From Eubacteriales bacterium (lineage in GTDB: Bacteria > Bacillota > Clostridia > Lachnospirales > Lachnospiraceae), in the NCBI GenBank assembly GCA_030524455.1, contig JAUNGT010000001.1, positions 310,001-374,000 of the forward strand: a stretch of DNA of 64,000 nucleotides. The letters are read 5' to 3'. The translations under genes and the position numbers were made by a program. The notes under the pieces were generated by a model. That model was not told the origin of the DNA. It did not search any database and saw nothing but the letters and a program-made list of their open reading frames with translations. Numbering within the stretch: the stretch's first letter is position 1; every line of letters starts with the position of its first letter. Shown here in pieces: positions 59,959 through 64,000 of the stretch.

Positions 59959-61785
59959 TCACCCCTCCCTGCGCACCGCCGGAATCCGCACCGTCACCAG
60001 GGTGCCGCCGGGTCGGCTGCTTTGGTAGGAGAGCCCGTAGGAGGGGCCAAAGTACAGCCACAAACGCTCGTTGACGTTTTTGACGCCGTAGCCGGAATCG
60101 GGGTGGGCGCAGTTTTCCTGCAGGATTTTCTTCATCTTTTCGGCGGACATGCCGACGCCGTCGTCCCGGACAAGGATGTGGATTTCTTCCCGGCCGGCGG
60201 CGTCGGTGTGCAGAAGAAATTGGAGGTCGAGGCGGCCGGTTTGGGACTCCGTTTCCAGAATACCGTGCAGGATGGCGTTTTCGGCCAGCGGCTGCAGTGT
60301 GATTTTGGGAATCAGATAGTCGTCCAGCCACGGCACCTCCCGGCAGGTAAAACGGATTTTATCCTGAAAACGGATATTTAAAATATGGACATAGGTTTTG
60401 ACGTGGAGCAGCTCCTGACGGAGGGTTACCACGTCTTTTCCGTTGCTTAGGCCAAGCTTGTAAAAACGGACAAGCGCCGTGGCCATCTCCGTGATCTGGG
60501 GCACCTTTTTCTGAATGGCGATGCAGTTGATCAGATCCATCGAATTGTAGAGGAAATGCGGATTAATCTGGGCCTGGAGCGCATGCAGCTCGGCGCTTTT
60601 GATGGCCTGCCCCATCTGGTAGCGCTCCTCGATCATCGTTTTCATGCGGCGGTTCATGGACAGAAAGCTGCTCATAATTTCGCCGATTTCATCCTTTCCT
60701 GCAGGCTGCAGGCGGATATGAAAATCCCCCTGCTCCATCTTTTTGATTTCCCGATTGAGATCATAAAGTCTTTTTAAGCTGGAATTCACCGTAAGGCAGG
60801 CCAAAATATAGGAAATCAGGCCGATCAGCAAAAGGCCGATCAAAAGCTCCCGGTACAGCTGGCGCTGCGCGGCAAAGATCGCGTGCCGGGGCAGAAGCAC
60901 CGTTAAGTGCCAGCCCGGCAGCAGAGGCGCAGAGCGCATCAGGCAGTCCGCGCCCTCGTGGCGCACGGAGACCCAATCGGAATTGTCAGACACGGCGGCC
61001 CAGTCGGAATCGTCGGATCCGGAGGCGTCCGGGACAATCCCCGCAGGCCCGGCGTTTTTGATCGTTCCCTCGCGGGTAAAAAAAGCGCCGGTCTGGTCGC
61101 GCAGACAGACCAAAGTATCGGCGGGGAAAGGCGCGTCCTGCAGGATGCGCTGGATTTTTTTGGCGGAAATGTCCACGCGCAGAAGGCCGGCGGGGGTGGT
61201 CAGGCTGTCCGGGGCATAGAGAATGCTGACGTAGGAAAAAGAGTCGGAGGCTTTTCCGTCCGGCTCCCGCAAATAGCCGGGCGGCAGCCAGAAGCGGCTG
61301 GCGTTTTGATCAAGCAGCGCCTGATACCAGCCGGCCTGCTCTGCGCTCCGGAAGGGCAGCAGAAGCCGGTCGTCCTGGGGAAAGCCGGAGTCGTTTGGCA
61401 CATAGAGAAAAATCTGATCCACATCGGAGACCGTTTGCATATAGCCGAACATCTGCCGGATGCGCTTATAGCGCGCCTGCTGCACAAAGAGCCCGTTTGC
61501 GCCGGCGGCAGCTTCGGAGGGATACAGATCCTGGTTCGAGAGCAGATTTTCCGTCGCGTTGGACATGCTGTAAAAATGGCGTTCCAGGATGGCGACGGAT
61601 TCCTCGTAGGACTGGCTCATATGGGAGAGCGTCTGCGTGAGGATCAGCCGGTTGGTCTTTCGGTAGGAGATCAGCGTAAACAAAAGCAGCGGCACGATCA
61701 AAAAGAGGAAAAAGACCAGCTGAATTTTGATCTTCAGGGAAATATTGTCCGTGAAATGGGCGACGGCATTTTTAAACCGATGCAT
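59959..61785 (-). CDS. Sensor histidine kinase, YesM type
   Basis: 608 aa. Two membrane helices (about 21-42 and about 330-350) flank a large extracellular sensor; a HAMP segment follows, then the His_kinase domain with phospho-acceptor His410 in QAQINPHFLYNSMDL, and an HATPase end with ENAILHGI, VRDDGVGMS and GYGVKNVNERL. ATG 61785 follows AAAGGAGC. Encoded 13 nt after its response regulator; such pairs sense extracellular sugars and control adjacent ABC transporter operons. Confidence 0.93.
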   Translation of the reverse strand: MHRFKNAVAHFTDNISLKIKIQLVFFLFLIVPLLLFTLISYRKTNRLILTQTLSHMSQSYEESVAILERHFYSMSNATENLLSNQDLYPSEAAAGANGLFVQQARYKRIRQMFGYMQTVSDVDQIFLYVPNDSGFPQDDRLLLPFRSAEQAGWYQALLDQNASRFWLPPGYLREPDGKASDSFSYVSILYAPDSLTTPAGLLRVDISAKKIQRILQDAPFPADTLVCLRDQTGAFFTREGTIKNAGPAGIVPDASGSDDSDWAAVSDNSDWVSVRHEGADCLMRSAPLLPGWHLTVLLPRHAIFAAQRQLYRELLIGLLLIGLISYILACLTVNSSLKRLYDLNREIKKMEQGDFHIRLQPAGKDEIGEIMSSFLSMNRRMKTMIEERYQMGQAIKSAELHALQAQINPHFLYNSMDLINCIAIQKKVPQITEMATALVRFYKLGLSNGKDVVTLRQELLHVKTYVHILNIRFQDKIRFTCREVPWLDDYLIPKITLQPLAENAILHGILETESQTGRLDLQFLLHTDAAGREEIHILVRDDGVGMSAEKMKKILQENCAHPDSGYGVKNVNERLWLYFGPSYGLSYQSSRPGGTLVTVRIPAVRREG

Positions 61786-61798
61786 GTGGCAGCTCCTT

Positions 61799-63358
61799 TC
61801 AGGCACGCTTCAGCTCTTCCCGGTAGGCCTTCGGGGAGAAGCCGGTCTCGCGCTTAAATACCTTGGAAAAATAGTTGGCGTCGTGATATCCCGTCCGCTG
61901 GGCGATGAGATGCAGGGAAAGGCTTCTGTCCGCCAAAAGCTGTCTGGCCCGGCTGATCCTGGTTTCCGTCAGGTACTGGTTGATCGTTTTGCCGGTTTCC
62001 TTTTTGAACAGCAGGGAGAGATAGCCCGGGGACAGATAGAGCTGGGCGGCCAGCCGGGGGATGTTGAGCGTCTCGTCGGCGTAGTTTTCCCGGATATAGC
62101 GCAGCGCCCGGTCGGCCAGCCGGGAATTTTCGGAGGGCAGAGGCTGACGGAAAAAGCATTCCGCCGCCTCCGACAGCGTTTCCGTCAGATCATCCAGGCA
62201 GCAGGCCTGTCCCAGCGCCTCCACAAAGGAGGCGGAAAGCGTGGACAGGACCGTGCCGGGCCGCTCCTCCTGGCGGCGCAGCAGCAAAAGCAGCAGCCGG
62301 ATATAGTAATGGCGCACCTGCTCCGGCGGCGTGTCATTGTACTGGCGCAGCGTATGCTGCAGCTGCAAAAGGGCCAGCCGGATCTCCTGATAGCTGCCCT
62401 GACGCAGGGCAAACAGGGCGCGGCTGCAGCAGCTGTCCCGGTCGCGGAAGAGAAAGCAGCCGGTGCCGGGGGCGGAGAAGCAGACGGGGCCGGAGGAGAA
62501 AAAGCCCCTTTTTCGGGCCAGGGCCGCGTGGGCGCAGGCCCGCGACAGCAGATCGGTATGCTCCGCCACGGAGCCGATGCCGGCCAGCACGCGGTGGATT
62601 TGCGGGAACTGTCGGATCAGATCTTCCTGAAGGAGCTCCAAAAGCTCCGCAAACTGTGTCTCCGCGTCCTGTGCGGGGCCCGTAAACTGCCGGTAGATCA
62701 GCAGATGCGCCGGATCCCGGAGGGCAAACAGGCAGCTGTCATCCAAATATTTTTCCCGCAGGAAGGAAAGCAGCGCTTTCTCCTCGTATTCCGGCCAGGG
62801 GATGGACTCGTTGGGATAGAGCCGGACGGAGGCGGTCAGAAAGGGGCCTGTCAAAACGGGAAGGCCGGCGGCCCTGGCTTCCTCCTCCAGAGGGCCGATG
62901 TGACCGGATTCATAGGCCAGACAGAGCCGGGTTTGCAGGTCATAGAGGAGCTGCTGGCGGTATCTGCGCCGCGACAGCACCTCCTGGGAGGCGGTGGAGG
63001 CGGCAAGCAGCAGCTCGGCCTCGTTGATGGGCTTTTCCACATAGCTGACCGCGCGGATCTGGATGGCGGATTTTAAATATTCCCGGTCCGTATAGGCACT
63101 CAGGAAAATGATCATACAGTCCTTCCGGATTTCCCGGATCCGGCGGGCCAGCGCGATCCCGTCCATCCGGGGCAGCCGGATATCGGTGAGCAGGATATCC
63201 GGCAAAAGCTGTCGGGCCAGCTCCAGCCCGGCCCGGCCGTCCGCCGCCTCGCAGACCTGTCCGATGCCCGCCTGATGCCACGGAATATAGTGCATCAGCA
63301 CCTCTCTTGTGTGGGGCTCGTCCTCCACGATCAGCATGCAAATCGTTTGATTTTCCAT
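61799..63358 (-). CDS. Response regulator with AraC-type DNA-binding domain, YesN type
   Basis: 519 aa. The receiver domain has acidic pocket VEDEPH, phospho-acceptor Asp59 (DILLTDIRLPRMDG) and YVEKP; a long middle region follows, and the C-terminal AraC helix-turn-helix pair (LYLSPGYLSLLFKKETGKT and TGYHDANYFSKVFKRETGFSP). Partner of the kinase downstream; likely activates the divergent permease operon starting at 63584. Confidence 0.93.
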   Translation of the reverse strand: MENQTICMLIVEDEPHTREVLMHYIPWHQAGIGQVCEAADGRAGLELARQLLPDILLTDIRLPRMDGIALARRIREIRKDCMIIFLSAYTDREYLKSAIQIRAVSYVEKPINEAELLLAASTASQEVLSRRRYRQQLLYDLQTRLCLAYESGHIGPLEEEARAAGLPVLTGPFLTASVRLYPNESIPWPEYEEKALLSFLREKYLDDSCLFALRDPAHLLIYRQFTGPAQDAETQFAELLELLQEDLIRQFPQIHRVLAGIGSVAEHTDLLSRACAHAALARKRGFFSSGPVCFSAPGTGCFLFRDRDSCCSRALFALRQGSYQEIRLALLQLQHTLRQYNDTPPEQVRHYYIRLLLLLLRRQEERPGTVLSTLSASFVEALGQACCLDDLTETLSEAAECFFRQPLPSENSRLADRALRYIRENYADETLNIPRLAAQLYLSPGYLSLLFKKETGKTINQYLTETRISRARQLLADRSLSLHLIAQRTGYHDANYFSKVFKRETGFSPKAYREELKRA

Positions 63359-63429
63359 TTCCGTATCCTTTCCCCTGCAAAACGGCAGATTTGTCGGTTA
63401 TTTACATATTTTTTGTGAAAAGCATTTTC

Positions 63430-63458
63430 ATTATAAGCTTCATGGACATAAAAGACAA
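63430..63458 (-). promoter_or_regulatory. Promoter of the response regulator/kinase operon
   Basis: Minus strand: TTGTCT (63458-63453), 17-nt spacer, TATAAT (63435-63430); leader about 65 nt. Confidence 0.65.
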
Positions 63459-63529
63459 ACAAAACGGGCGCATTTTTATGCAAAACAAAAAAGAGAATCG
63501 GATATTACCCGTATCTCAGGATATTACGA

Positions 63530-63557
63530 TTGTATCAGCTGCCGGAAGCGGTACAAT
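63530..63557 (+). promoter_or_regulatory. Candidate promoter of the divergent sugar permease operon
   Basis: TTGTAT (63530-63535), 16 nt, TACAAT (63552-63557), 26 nt ahead of the ATG. The weak -35 would suit activation by the AraC-type regulator. Confidence 0.5.
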
Positions 63558-63583
63558 GGTGACGAAAGGGAAAGGAGGAGGCA

Positions 63584-64000
63584 ATGAGGAAAAAAAGAAA
63601 TGCAAGACGCAACCAGGTGCTCTTTTTCATGCTGCTGCCGGCCATTCTGTATTTTATCGTTTTTGCGTACATCCCGATGACGGGAATCGTGCTGGCATTC
63701 AAAAACTACAATTATGTGGACGGTATTTATTTCAGCCCCTGGAACGGGCTGAAAAACTTTCAGTTTTTGTTCAGCGGCGGCAAAATTTTTCGGGTGGCCT
63801 GGAATACGCTGGCCTACAACGCGGTATTTATCGCGGTCAACCAGTCGCTGCAGATTATCACGGCGGTATTTCTGACGGAGATCGGTTCCCGGTATTTCCG
63901 GAAAATCTCGCAGTCGGCGATTTTTTTGCCCTATTTTATTTCCTGGGTCATTGTGGGCGGCTTCGTCTACAACCTGTTTAACTTTGAGTACGGCTCCGTC
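63584..64000 (+). CDS. Carbohydrate ABC transporter permease (LplB-like), 5' part
   Basis: Open to the window end, 139 residues seen; the family is about 300-320. It starts MRKKRNARRNQVLFFMLLPA with a first membrane helix, then YIPMTGIVLAFKNYNYVDGIYFSPWNG, the LplB subfamily pattern, and a second and third helix. ATG 63584 follows AAAGGAGGAGGC. Divergent from the YesMN-type pair that probably regulates it; the second permease and binding protein should lie beyond the window. Confidence 0.88.
   Translation, partial: MRKKRNARRNQVLFFMLLPAILYFIVFAYIPMTGIVLAFKNYNYVDGIYFSPWNGLKNFQFLFSGGKIFRVAWNTLAYNAVFIAVNQSLQIITAVFLTEIGSRYFRKISQSAIFLPYFISWVIVGGFVYNLFNFEYGSV

Noticed and set aside
63307-63981. 224-codon plus-strand frame near the window end
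   Set aside because: Starts inside the response regulator region and reads the permease in the wrong frame; the real gene is the open frame from 63584, with an SD and family motifs.
1-64000. tRNA or rRNA genes
   Set aside because: No cloverleaf with the GTTCRANNC arm or conserved rRNA stretches was found by eye.

Overview
The window is about 64 kb of chromosome from a Gram-positive, low-to-mid-GC anaerobe, most likely a gut Lachnospiraceae (Clostridia). The signs are the Firmicutes order tig-clpP-clpX-lon-engB, AGGAGG ribosome sites with frequent GTG/TTG starts, T-box and THF riboswitches, lipoprotein-anchored ABC binding proteins, the GGGtGRT protein with its NifU-like partner, and a Lachnospiraceae-type Rpn nuclease. 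No genus is assigned. Most of the window is GC-rich; about 42.3-44.3 kb and about 50.0-57.3 kb are visibly AT-rich and look acquired.

Layout. 1-9.2 kb: proteostasis block (trigger factor 3' end, clpP, clpX, lon), then engB, an AI-2E-type permease, truA, a VanZ-like protein and a methionine synthase activation-like protein. 9.2-12.8 kb: heterodimeric ABC exporter. 12.8-17.8 kb: THF riboswitch and folT, a tRNA deacylase, a serine hydrolase and a transglutaminase-like lipoprotein. 18.0-24.0 kb: sulfur amino acid and asparagine genes (gamma-family PLP enzyme, patB, cysK, T-box-controlled asnB), with two paralogous C39-like cysteine peptidases nearby and an inverted pair of structured repeats at its edges. 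25.0-31.8 kb: peptide ABC transporter operon ending in an M20 amidohydrolase. 31.9-37.2 kb: argH-asd-topB and a beta-helix protein. 37.3-40.2 kb: TrpXYZ-type ABC transporter. 40.5-42.2 kb: NifU-like/GGGtGRT pair. 42.4-44.3 kb: methyltransferase, a free-standing 57-residue protein, and an Rpn nuclease whose last 57 residues are near-identical to that protein and have their own internal ribosome site. 44.5-50.1 kb (minus strand): sulfatase and a ferric-siderophore uptake operon. 50.4-57.0 kb: AT-rich carbohydrate cassette (IclR regulator, DHDPS-family aldolase, BNR/sialidase-like protein, LplBC-type permeases and binding protein). 57.3-64 kb: MATE transporter, CE15-like esterase, a YesMN-type two-component pair and the start of a divergent sugar permease.

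Most notable observations: (1) the gene-within-gene architecture of rpn plus the orphan duplicate of its C-terminal module, a probable toxin with intragenic antitoxin and a diversified second copy; (2) a terminal-inverted-repeat element whose two copies differ by compensatory base pairs, so its fold is under selection; (3) a second structured repeat family at four intergenic sites; (4) two intracellular C39-like peptidase paralogs with an intact Cys-His-Asp set and no known role. All functional statements are from reading the sequence; no database search was run.
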